Source: JAYFNU01 sp964622315
GTDB taxonomy: Bacteria; Bacillota; Clostridia; Oscillospirales; Ruminococcaceae
DNA length: 22,946 nt
Assembly: GCA_964622315.1 (NCBI GenBank)
Contig: CAZUOY010000025.1
Location: 1-22,946, forward strand
Reading direction: 5' to 3'
Shown: in pieces, positions 13,683 through 20,670 of the stretch
How the letters are laid out: every line of letters begins with the position of its first letter
How positions within the stretch are numbered: position 1 is the stretch's first letter
The notes under the pieces: generated by a model
Databases searched by the model: none
What the model was told of the DNA's origin: nothing
The model's input: only the letters and a program-made list of their open reading frames with translations
Program-made: the position numbers and the translations under genes

Positions 13683-15641
13683 CTACCTCATCTTCTCAAG
13701 CTTTGCTATTTTATCTCTAAGCTGCGCGGCGTATTCAAATTCCAACAGACTCGCCGCATGCTTCATCTCTTTTTTAAGCCGCGATATTAAATCGAAGCGC
13801 TCTTGCTTTGTAAGGTTTCGACCGTCCAGCTTCGCCTTCTCCTTTGACGAAATCTCCAGCACCTCGCGAACCTCCTTGACAATGGAAGTCGGCGTAACAC
13901 CGTTGTCCTCGTTATACTTTCTCTGTATTGCTCGGCGTCGCTCGGTCTCTGATATAGCGCGTTCCATTGAGGGTGTTACTGTGTCGGCGTACATTATTAC
14001 CTGTCCCTCTACGTTGCGTGCGGCGCGACCTATCGTCTGGATAAGCGAGGTCTCTGAGCGCAAGAAGCCCTCTTTGTCAGCGTCTAAAATAGCGACGAGT
14101 GAAACCTCGGGAATATCCAAGCCCTCTCGAAGAAGGTTTATTCCGACAAGCACGTCAAACTCGCCAAGACGTAGGTCTCGGATAATCTCCATACGCTCCA
14201 TCGTGTCCACGTCGTAGTGCATGTAACGAACCTTAATTCCCTTGTCCTCAAGATAATCGGTCAGGTCTTCCGCCATCTTTTTTGTAAGAGTGGTAACGAG
14301 GACACGTTCTTTATTATCAATACGTTTGTTTATTTCGGAAATCAGGTCGTCTATTTGACCCTCGGTGGGTTTAACTATTACCTCGGGGTCAATAAGTCCT
14401 GTGGGACGGATAATCTGCTCAACAATCTGTTTCGATTTTTCGCGTTCAAACTTGCCGGGAGTAGCGCTTGTAAAGATAACCTGATTAATGTGGTCGTAAA
14501 ACTCCTCAAAGCGAAGCGGACGGTTATCAAACGCCGAGGGCAGACGGAAGCCGTAGTCTATGAGATTCTTTTTCCTTGCGTAGTCGCCGCCGAACATGCC
14601 GTTAACCTGCGGCAGCATTACATGGCTTTCGTCCACAAACATGAGAAAATCATCGGGAAAATAATCAAGCAGCGTAAACGGTCTGCTGCCAGGCTCGCGT
14701 CCGGAAAGCACGCGGGAATAGTTCTCTATGCCTTTGCACATTCCAACTTCCGAGAGCATCTCTATATCGTACATCGTTCTTTCGGCTATTCTTTGCGCTT
14801 CTATTAGTTTACCTTGCTCTTTAAAATACTTTACCCTTTCGTCCATCTCTGAGCGAAGCTCTCCGAGCTTACTCATAAGAACGTCCCGAGGAATGACATA
14901 ATGCGACGCCGGATATATGGCAACGTGATTTAGTATGCTCGTCCTGTCGCCCGTAACGACGTTAATTTCACTTATTCGTTCAACGGTATCTCCGAAAAAC
15001 TCAACCCTTATAGCCTTGTCGGTAAAATAAACGGGAAACACCTCCACCACGTCGCCTCTTACTCTAAAGCGATTGCGCTCAAAAGCAAGGTCGTTGCGTT
15101 CGTACTGGATATCTACAAGCCGCTTAATTAGCCCGTCACGTGAAAGCTTTGTGTCGGGTCTGATAGAAATAACCGAGCTTCTGTAGTCAATCGGGCTTCC
15201 GAGGGTATATATACAGGATACGGACGCAACTATAATAACGTCCCTTCGCTCAGATAACGCCGAGGTGGCAGAATGTCTAAGCTTTTCTATCTCGTCATTT
15301 ATTGCGCTGTCCTTTTCAATATACGTGTCGGTGTTAGGGATATACGCCTCAGGCTGGTAGTAATCATAGTAACTCACAAAGTATTCTACCGCGTTTTCGG
15401 GGAAAAACTCCTTAAACTCAGAACAAAGCTGCGCGGCGAGCGTTTTGTTGTGCGCAAGCACAAGAGTTGGACGGTTAACATTCGCAATAACGTTCGCCAT
15501 TGTAAAGGTTTTTCCCGAGCCTGTAACGCCCATTAGCGCTTGTTCCTTATATCCCCTATTAAGCCCTTCGGTAAGTTCACGAATAGCCTCAGGCTGGTCG
15601 CCTGTAGGCTTATACTGTGAATGTAAAATAAACTTATCCAT
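13683..15641 (-). CDS. uvrB: Excinuclease ABC subunit UvrB
   Basis: UvrB is the damage-verification helicase of nucleotide excision repair: it receives DNA from UvrA and then recruits UvrC. The 652-residue product has Walker A GVTGSGKT (38-45) and the aromatic beta-hairpin that clamps DNA (about 91-115, starting YYDYYQPEAYIP). DESH follows at 337-340, and helicase motif VI QTIGRAARN at 535-543. A C-terminal UVR helical domain (about 615-650) binds UvrC and UvrA. A GAGG site lies 10 bases before the ATG. It is the first gene of uvrBA, and its promoter region carries LexA-like sites. No uvrC is present in the window. Confidence 0.98.
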   Translation of the reverse strand: MDKFILHSQYKPTGDQPEAIRELTEGLNRGYKEQALMGVTGSGKTFTMANVIANVNRPTLVLAHNKTLAAQLCSEFKEFFPENAVEYFVSYYDYYQPEAYIPNTDTYIEKDSAINDEIEKLRHSATSALSERRDVIIVASVSCIYTLGSPIDYRSSVISIRPDTKLSRDGLIKRLVDIQYERNDLAFERNRFRVRGDVVEVFPVYFTDKAIRVEFFGDTVERISEINVVTGDRTSILNHVAIYPASHYVIPRDVLMSKLGELRSEMDERVKYFKEQGKLIEAQRIAERTMYDIEMLSEVGMCKGIENYSRVLSGREPGSRPFTLLDYFPDDFLMFVDESHVMLPQVNGMFGGDYARKKNLIDYGFRLPSAFDNRPLRFEEFYDHINQVIFTSATPGKFEREKSKQIVEQIIRPTGLIDPEVIVKPTEGQIDDLISEINKRIDNKERVLVTTLTKKMAEDLTDYLEDKGIKVRYMHYDVDTMERMEIIRDLRLGEFDVLVGINLLREGLDIPEVSLVAILDADKEGFLRSETSLIQTIGRAARNVEGQVIMYADTVTPSMERAISETERRRAIQRKYNEDNGVTPTSIVKEVREVLEISSKEKAKLDGRNLTKQERFDLISRLKKEMKHAASLLEFEYAAQLRDKIAKLEKMR

Positions 15642-15659
15642 ATAAATCGAGCCTCACTG

Positions 15660-15671
15660 GAATGTTTGTTC
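15660..15671 (-). promoter_or_regulatory. Second LexA-box-like site in the uvrB leader
   Basis: The minus strand reads GAACAAACATTC, one mismatch in the core from the Firmicute LexA/DinR pattern GAACRNRYGTTY. It lies between the predicted transcription start and the uvrB ribosome binding site. A bound repressor here would block elongation. Confidence 0.5.
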
Positions 15672-15693
15672 TTTTTCGTCTTAGTATCTGTCT

Positions 15694-15722
15694 ATTATAG
15701 CAAACATTTGTTTATTATGCAA
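15694..15722 (-). promoter_or_regulatory. uvrB promoter (TTGCAT-17-TATAAT)
   Basis: On the minus strand the -35 TTGCAT is at 15722-15717 and a perfect -10 TATAAT at 15699-15694, with a 17-base spacer. The spacer contains a LexA-box-like inverted repeat. The predicted leader before uvrB is about 45 bases. Confidence 0.85.
15701..15713 (-). promoter_or_regulatory. LexA-box-like operator inside the uvrB promoter
   Basis: The minus strand reads AAACAAATGTTTG. The core AAC-RNRY-GTTY of the Firmicute LexA/DinR box is intact; the flanking first G is A. The site lies wholly between -35 and -10, the classic place for repression, in front of genes that belong to the SOS regulon in many bacteria. Confidence 0.6.
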
Positions 15723-15747
15723 CCCCCCTACCCTCTAAAATAATTAT

Positions 15748-15771
15748 GGGGCGCCGCAAATACGACACCCC
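15748..15771 (-). terminator. Terminator after galM
   Basis: The minus-strand transcript forms a 9-bp stem (GGGGTGTCG with CGGCGCCCC, two G-U pairs) around a 6-base loop, followed by ATAATTATTTT. It lies 23 bases past the galM stop and separates galM from the uvrB promoter. Confidence 0.75.
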
Positions 15772-15794
15772 AAAATAAGCTATGAAACAGATTA

Positions 15795-16883
15795 TTAGAA
15801 CGTAACAGCGTTGCCCTCGGCGGATTCAAAAAGATAGGCGGTTTTTGAATAGAACACGTCACCCGCTTTGAGAATGCAGCTCTTAAACTCAGGCTTATTG
15901 ACCGCATCAGGAAATTCCTGTGTTTCAAGGCAGAAGGCACAACGCTTCACGTGACGTCTTCCACCCTTTCCAGTTACGTTTCCGCTAAGCCAGTTTGCCG
16001 TGTAAAGCTGAACGCATGGGCGGTCGGTATACGCTTTCATTGTTATTCCGCTTTCCTCGGAATAGGCTGTAGCGAACTCTCTGTAACCGCTGCCGTCAAG
16101 AACAAAATTGTGGTCGTAGCCGTTACCGAGTTTTAGCTGTGCGCTGTCGTTGTCAATATCGCGTCCAAGCTTTTTCGGCTGTGTGAAATCGAAGGGTGTG
16201 TCGTCGTTGAAATTTAAGAGGTTATCGTCAACAGGCAGAATTTTGCCCGTAGGAATAAGCCCCTCTCCCGCTTCGGTCACGAAGGCGGCGTTAAGCTGAA
16301 GGGTTTGGTCAAGGATACTGTTAGACTGCGCACCGTCAAGGTTAAAGTAGGTGTGGTTTGTCAGGTTAAGCGGAGTATCCTTGTCGGATTTCGCTTTGTA
16401 TTCTATTAAAAGCTCGTTCGCGTCAGAGAAGCTCACCGTAACCTCTACGTTTAGGTTGCCAGGGAAGTTTTCCTCGCCGTCGGGTGAAAAGTGGCTTAAT
16501 GTAACGCTGTTCTCTGTTTCGCCGACAAACTGCCAGACATATTTATCAAAGCCTTTCTTTCCGCCGTGAAGACAGTTGAGCCCGTTATCGTTTATGTAAA
16601 GAGAGTATTCTTTGTCGTTAAGTGTAAATTTCGAGCCGCCTATGCGGTTGGCAAAGCGCCCAACAGTAGCTCCGATAAAGGAGTCATCCTTTTCGTAGCC
16701 CTCCATGTTTTCGTGACCGAGACAAACATCGGTAAGCGAGCCGTTACGCGCGGGTACGACAATGCTTCTTACCGTACAGCCGTAATCAATTAGCTCTACG
16801 TACGCGCCTTTACTGTTTTTAATTGTGTACAAGGAAACCTTTTCTCCGTCGCTTGTGAACCAAAAATCGCTCTTTGTTACCAC
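15795..16883 (-). CDS. galM: Aldose 1-epimerase (galactose mutarotase)
   Basis: GalM interconverts the alpha and beta anomers of aldoses such as galactose and glucose in the cytoplasm, feeding the Leloir pathway. The 362-residue product has the family's expected residues: N79-R80 in GRFANR, H106 in the LHGG loop, the catalytic acid H177 in NHTYFNL, D258-H259 in YDHNFVL, and the catalytic base E320 in CLETQEFPDA. The start is GTG (16883-16881), supported by GGAGGG ending 6 bases upstream; the next in-frame ATG would delete the N-terminal strand. It is monocistronic with its own promoter and terminator and is divergent from chrA. No galK, galT or galE lies nearby, so substrate preference cannot be read from context. 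Confidence 0.95.
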   Translation of the reverse strand: MVTKSDFWFTSDGEKVSLYTIKNSKGAYVELIDYGCTVRSIVVPARNGSLTDVCLGHENMEGYEKDDSFIGATVGRFANRIGGSKFTLNDKEYSLYINDNGLNCLHGGKKGFDKYVWQFVGETENSVTLSHFSPDGEENFPGNLNVEVTVSFSDANELLIEYKAKSDKDTPLNLTNHTYFNLDGAQSNSILDQTLQLNAAFVTEAGEGLIPTGKILPVDDNLLNFNDDTPFDFTQPKKLGRDIDNDSAQLKLGNGYDHNFVLDGSGYREFATAYSEESGITMKAYTDRPCVQLYTANWLSGNVTGKGGRRHVKRCAFCLETQEFPDAVNKPEFKSCILKAGDVFYSKTAYLFESAEGNAVTF

Positions 16884-16917
16884 TTTTGTCCCTCCAATTA
16901 ATAATTGTTGTAGAATT

Positions 16918-16946
16918 ATTATATCATTTCACCTTTAATTACTCAA
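16918..16946 (-). promoter_or_regulatory. galM promoter (TTGAGT-17-TATAAT)
   Basis: On the minus strand the -35 TTGAGT is at 16946-16941 and the perfect -10 TATAAT at 16923-16918, with a spacer of 17. It is divergent from the chrA promoter; the two -35 boxes are 19 bases apart with the palindrome TTAACAGTTAA (16949-16959) between them. Confidence 0.8.
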
Positions 16947-16965
16947 CATTAACAGTTAAATAAAG

Positions 16966-16994
16966 TTGCATATTCCTGAGAACAATTATAAAAT
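16966..16994 (+). promoter_or_regulatory. chrA operon promoter (TTGCAT-17-TAAAAT)
   Basis: TTGCAT at 16966-16971 and TAAAAT at 16989-16994, spacer 17. A TATAAA with a shorter 15-base spacer overlaps it. The leader to the ATG at 17023 is about 20 bases, with AGGGG at 17011-17015 as the ribosome binding site. Confidence 0.65.
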
Positions 16995-17022
16995 GAAGGC
17001 ATAAACTCTCAGGGGAAACATA

Positions 17023-17571
17023 ATGCTTAAAACACTTTTTCAACTGTTTTGGTCCTTTGCAACTATAGGTGCGCTCACCTTCGGCGGTGGGCTTGCCATG
17101 CTTTCTATGCTTAAAAGCGTTATTGTTGACAAACGCGGCTGGGTGACCGAAAGCGAGCTTCTTGATTACTACGCCATAGGTCAATGCACCCCTGGTATTA
17201 TTGCCGTAAACACCGCGACCTTCATCGGATATAAGAAAGCTAAAATACCCGGAGCTATTGTAGCGACTGTAGGTATGATAACTCCGTCAGTAATTATTAT
17301 CCTTGTTGTTGCGTCGGTACTAAGCGCTTTTATGGAAAGCCCAGTGCTTCTTCATGCGCTTGAGGGTATACGCGCCGTTGTCTGCGCGCTTATGCTCACG
17401 ACAATCATCTCCATGGCTAAAAAAAGCCTTATCGACAAATGGTGCGTTGTCGTTTTTTGTGTTTCCCTCACCGCGGCGTTTATATTTAAAGTTCCGTCTA
17501 TTCTAATTGTTATTGTTTCCGCTTCGCTTGGCTACTTTATCACAAAAATAAAGGAGAAGAAAAGCTTATGA
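17023..17571 (+). CDS. chrA: Half-length ChrA-type transporter, first subunit
   Basis: The 182-residue product is a single CHR domain with about five or six membrane helices. It has the family FGGG motif (20-23) and the TPG-x5-NTATFIGY segment (residues 56-69). CHR-family proteins include chromate efflux transporters. In many Firmicutes the protein is split into two half-size subunits encoded in tandem, thought to act together, as seen here: this gene ends in ATGA overlap with the next CHR gene. The physiological substrate in this organism is unknown, and calling it a chromate exporter would rest only on family. It has its own promoter and a good ribosome binding site 7 bases before the ATG. 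Confidence 0.88.
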   Translation: MLKTLFQLFWSFATIGALTFGGGLAMLSMLKSVIVDKRGWVTESELLDYYAIGQCTPGIIAVNTATFIGYKKAKIPGAIVATVGMITPSVIIILVVASVLSAFMESPVLLHALEGIRAVVCALMLTTIISMAKKSLIDKWCVVVFCVSLTAAFIFKVPSILIVIVSASLGYFITKIKEKKSL

Positions 17572-18145
17572 CGTATCTTCTTCTTTTTTGGGAATTCTTC
17601 AAAATCGGCTTATTCTCCATCGGCGGCGGAGCGGCTACAATCCCCTTTTTAGCAGAGCTTCCGAGCAGATACGACTGGTTCACTACCGCCGAGCTTGTGA
17701 ATTTCATTGCAATAAGCGAGAGCACTCCGGGTCCTATCGGAGTAAATATGGCAACCTATGCGGGTTANNNNNNNNNNGTTACAACGCCGCGGGACTCTTG
17801 GGCGGCGTTATCGCCACAGCGGGACTTGTTCTTCCAAGTATCATAATCATAACAATTTTAGCAAAGTTTATGGCGGCGTTCAGTGAAAACCATACCGTCA
17901 AGGCTGTGTTTTACGGCATACGTCCTGCCGTCACAGCGCTTATAGCCAGCGCCTTCTTGGGGATAGCCGAGGTGGTTTTCTTCGGCGTCAATGATATGTT
18001 CCGTGAGCCGATAGCGGTTAATATGCCGCTACTTATACTTTTCGGCGTCGCCTTCGCACTTATGAATATTAAAAAGCTGAAAAACCTTCATCCAGCTATA
18101 TGGATAGCCGCCGCGGCGATAATCGGTATTATCGCAAAGCTATAA
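17568..18145 (+). CDS. chrA: Half-length ChrA-type transporter, second subunit (interrupted by an assembly gap)
   Basis: This is the partner CHR domain of about 190 residues. The N-terminal part has the IGGG motif (residues 18-21) and STPGPIGVNMATYAG. After ten Ns at 17768-17777 the protein resumes in another frame at YNAAGLLGGVIATAGLVLP and runs to IIAKL and the TAA at 18143-18145. Both parts fit one ordinary CHR protein, so the frame change comes from a wrong gap length: the true gap should be 2 modulo 3 (for example 8 or 11 bases), not 10. The ATG overlaps the upstream stop by 4 bases, with AAGGAG at 17551-17556. I treat it as an intact gene with missing bases, not a pseudogene. Confidence 0.85.
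17768..17777. other. Assembly gap of ten Ns inside chrA
   Basis: Ten consecutive undetermined bases. The flanking coding sequence is in frames that differ by an amount incompatible with a 10-base gap, so the run is a placeholder, not a measured length. Confidence 0.95.
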
Positions 18146-18167
18146 TTAATCGAGTAAGCTAAAATGC

Positions 18168-18204
18168 TAACAAAAGCGTCTGCCTACGGCAGACGCTTTT
18201 GTTA
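18168..18204. terminator. Bidirectional terminator between chrA and the BTAD regulator
   Basis: A perfect 17-bp stem (18168-18184 with 18188-18204) around a 3-base loop. The outer arms are AACAAAAGCG and CGCTTTTGTT, so each strand ends the hairpin with a U-rich run. It lies 22 bases after the chrA stop and just before the stop of the convergent regulator gene, serving both. Confidence 0.92.
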
Positions 18205-18205
18205 A

Positions 18206-19399
18206 TTAAAATAACCTGTCAATATCTATTGCTGAAATATGCTCGCACAAAAGCCGCGTTTCCTTCATTCCGCTGTTTGCATAAAAGTTCTTTCGAAGCC
18301 GCGCCTCCACAACGTCACAGCATTCCTCGTTTATATCGGTGAGCATAAGTATATACTGCGAGGGGCTTGTGCGTGCGTAGACATCACCGCTTCTTAGCGA
18401 ACGTTGAACGGTATCCTTTACCGTAGCGGTTATCGCAGACAACCGCGCTCCGCTGCTCGGACGGTCACCGTCCTTCTCACGAACCGAGCATAGCATAAGA
18501 AATATCGACTGTCCCGTGCGTTTTGTCTGCCGTACCGAAAAATGATAAATGCTTTTAAACACCTCAAGCGAACAGTAGTAAGCGCCGTTCGACTCCTCCT
18601 CGGAGATTAACCCGCGAAGCTCGAAAACCGAGCTTATCGTGTCATAAGAACCGCCTAAAACCTTTTTATAAAGCTCACGAACCTTAAGTGACGGTTCTAT
18701 TCCGAGGTCGTTATACAGAAGCTCGCTGAAGCTTTCGCACTTCTCAACCGCTTCGCGCACCCGCTTGCAGCTATAAAGCGCGTTAACCAACGCACAGAGT
18801 ATATCGTCATCATACGGCGAAATTAATAGCGCCGTGTTAAGTGCCAAAATTAGCTGAGGCAGATATGCCTCATTCCCTGTAAACTCGCAAAGCTTATCTA
18901 TACAATCGAGGAAGCGTCTTTGCAGTGTTAGTGAGAGTTCGACCACCCACGCTTCGCCCGACATCTTGGAAAGGAGTTCACCTTTATAAAGCGACACCGC
19001 CTTCATTCTCTCGTCAAGCGCGTCCTCATCCGTTCGCTTGCCCGCTTTATCGGTAAGCTCAAGAAACTGTTCAACATCTATCTCCTTTTCTCCGTCATAG
19101 GAGAAGATATAAGCGCTTCTGCTGTATTTTATGCAATCCTCGCTCATGCCCGCCGCAGAAATCATCTTGCGAAGGCGGTAAACAATATTCTTTAATACGC
19201 TTTCGGGACTCTCTCCCTCATTCTTCAAAACAACCTTAATAAGCTCGCTTTGAGACAGCGGTTTGTTTTGGTTGCAAAGAAAATATGCGAAAAGCTGAAC
19301 AGGCTTACTGGCGCGGTCATTTTTGTCAACAATGACCTTATCGCCGAAATAAGCCTCGAAATCACCGAGCATATTTACTTTAAAAATGTTATTAATCAT
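18206..19399 (-). CDS. BTAD (SARP-like) transcriptional regulator with degenerate GGDEF-like C-terminal domain
   Basis: The 397-residue product has three parts. Residues about 5-103 form an OmpR-type winged helix (FKVNMLGDFEAYFG, then SVLKNIVYRLRKMI as the recognition region). Residues about 107-247 are a BTAD helical repeat domain (WVVELSLTLQRRFLDCI and ALLISPYDDDILCALVNALY). Residues about 278-390 look like a GGDEF fold: RSGDVYARTSPSQYILML (336-353) aligns with the signature region of diguanylate cyclases, but the GGDEF residues are SPSQY (345-349), so no catalysis is expected. Such proteins usually activate nearby genes or pathways; the target here is unknown. It is monocistronic, has its own promoter, and its ATG has only a weak GGGA site. 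Confidence 0.85.
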   Translation of the reverse strand: MINNIFKVNMLGDFEAYFGDKVIVDKNDRASKPVQLFAYFLCNQNKPLSQSELIKVVLKNEGESPESVLKNIVYRLRKMISAAGMSEDCIKYSRSAYIFSYDGEKEIDVEQFLELTDKAGKRTDEDALDERMKAVSLYKGELLSKMSGEAWVVELSLTLQRRFLDCIDKLCEFTGNEAYLPQLILALNTALLISPYDDDILCALVNALYSCKRVREAVEKCESFSELLYNDLGIEPSLKVRELYKKVLGGSYDTISSVFELRGLISEEESNGAYYCSLEVFKSIYHFSVRQTKRTGQSIFLMLCSVREKDGDRPSSGARLSAITATVKDTVQRSLRSGDVYARTSPSQYILMLTDINEECCDVVEARLRKNFYANSGMKETRLLCEHISAIDIDRLF

Positions 19400-19429
19400 C
19401 TTTCATTCCCATTTAAAAACTATAGTAAC

Positions 19430-19458
19430 ATTGTAACCCTTTTTTCCAATTAATTCAA
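19430..19458 (-). promoter_or_regulatory. Promoter of the BTAD regulator (TTGAAT-17-TACAAT)
   Basis: On the minus strand the -35 TTGAAT is at 19458-19453 and the -10 TACAAT at 19435-19430, spacer 17. A tandem 8-base direct repeat (19422-19437) overlaps the -10. It lies immediately downstream of the terminator of the serine operon. Confidence 0.7.
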
Positions 19459-19465
19459 CAAAAAA

Positions 19466-19490
19466 AAGTCCGAAACAATGTTTCGGACTT
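19466..19490 (-). terminator. Terminator of the serC-serA-DUF1015 operon
   Basis: A perfect 11-bp stem (AAGTCCGAAAC with GTTTCGGACTT) with a 3-base loop. On the minus strand it runs into an uninterrupted series of Ts. It begins 3 bases after the DUF1015 stop codon. Confidence 0.93.
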
Positions 19491-19493
19491 CTT

Positions 19494-20669
19494 TTACTTA
19501 ATTATTTTATGTGCTTCAAGATAGAAGCGTTTATCCTTTGCGTGCCCCATTGAAAAGCTTTTACGCACGAAGGAGCCGTTTTTCAACACAACATCGAACA
19601 GCGAGTCCTTATCAAACTCTGGAAATATCACGCTCAGCCTGTCGGGTGCCGCGCCCAGCTCTTTACAGTCCTTTTCGCCGTGAATATACTCTATCTCGGC
19701 TTCCGAATGAGCCTTCAGCCACACGTCAAGCTTCGGTTGAAGCTCCTGTAAGGAAGGCGGATTTGACGCGTCGAAGCCCACTTCGAGTTGAAGCTTATTC
19801 GGCTCCACGTTATACAGTACGCGGTGAATAGGTTCGAATTTTAATGCTGAGTCGTAAAGATTTACGAGTTCAACGAGACAGAACCTTGCGGGGTGCGACA
19901 AGCATTCTTCCTGAGAAAGACTCTTTTTTATAGTCTCCCAACAATCCTTTGCCGCGGCAAAGGAATGATTGCCGTCGCCCATTGCGTAGAGCATACCGCC
20001 CTTTGCCTGTTCTTTTAAGGATAACAGCGCGTCAGCCACGGCGTTAAGACTCTTATCGTCAGAAAGCTTGTAGCCCTTGATATTGCCAGAGCCGAGCATT
20101 AGATTAAAATCGTAAAGCTTCTCTAAGCTCTCCTTGAACGATTCGATTGCACCCATGAGCAGATTCTGCTTATCGTTTATCAGCACCATAACGTGCGGCA
20201 GCTCCAGCGGCGCACCCGAACGTATTTTTATTCTCGACGGAAGTCGCTCCACAACTGTTTCTTCAGTGGCGCGTATAAGACTGCTAGAGTCTTTGCCGTA
20301 GTCATACTGTTCAAGGTCTAAGGCTATTACAAGTCCTTTTCTTATCCCAGATGAGGTTTCACGCTCCACATATACCAGCGCCTCACCTATGTCGGTTAGC
20401 GTTTGTTCGGTAAGATAGCGCTCCATATTGCTGTTAATTTCAGCTATTCTCTCGGGACTCTCGCTTGAAAGGAACGCCTCGGGAAGAATTATATTGAGCG
20501 CTGACGGCGCGTCTTTTACAATATCCTTGACTTCACGCCAATACTCGGGCTGAGCCGAAAACTGGTCGCAGGCAATGACGGAAAACCTTGAATAATCAAT
20601 GCCTTTCGTCGGAAGAATGATATGCGGAATGTCTGCACCGACCGACCTGAACTTTTCCTTCAGTTCCAT
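19494..20669 (-). CDS. DUF1015-family protein in the serine biosynthesis operon
   Basis: The 391-residue product matches the DUF1015 (COG4198) family, whose biochemical role I do not know to be established. Visible conserved features are VIACDQFSAQPEYW (31-44), RATEETVVERL (133-143), MGDGNHSFAAAK (230-241) and FEPIHRVLYNV (278-288). There is no signal peptide or membrane helix, so it is probably cytoplasmic. It starts one base after the serA stop with no clear ribosome binding site, which points to translational coupling with serA. Together with serC it forms an operon that makes phosphoserine, yet no SerB-type phosphatase is in the window. A role in phosphoserine or serine metabolism is therefore a reasonable inference, not an observation. 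Confidence 0.88.
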   Translation of the reverse strand: MELKEKFRSVGADIPHIILPTKGIDYSRFSVIACDQFSAQPEYWREVKDIVKDAPSALNIILPEAFLSSESPERIAEINSNMERYLTEQTLTDIGEALVYVERETSSGIRKGLVIALDLEQYDYGKDSSSLIRATEETVVERLPSRIKIRSGAPLELPHVMVLINDKQNLLMGAIESFKESLEKLYDFNLMLGSGNIKGYKLSDDKSLNAVADALLSLKEQAKGGMLYAMGDGNHSFAAAKDCWETIKKSLSQEECLSHPARFCLVELVNLYDSALKFEPIHRVLYNVEPNKLQLEVGFDASNPPSLQELQPKLDVWLKAHSEAEIEYIHGEKDCKELGAAPDRLSVIFPEFDKDSLFDVVLKNGSFVRKSFSMGHAKDKRFYLEAHKIIK

Positions 20670-20670
20670 A

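Noticed and set aside
14217..14807. 196-residue open frame on the plus strand opposite uvrB
   Set aside because: Fully inside the conserved uvrB gene, no promoter or binding site, and composition typical of an antisense shadow.
16895..16907. Palindrome-like CAATTAATAATTG in the galM leader
   Set aside because: Short, pure AT core and overlapping the ribosome binding site; too likely by chance to call an operator.
17568..17846. Truncated chrA pseudogene ending in an out-of-frame tail
   Set aside because: The out-of-frame tail arises only because ten Ns were counted as real length; the other frame continues the family sequence to a normal end.
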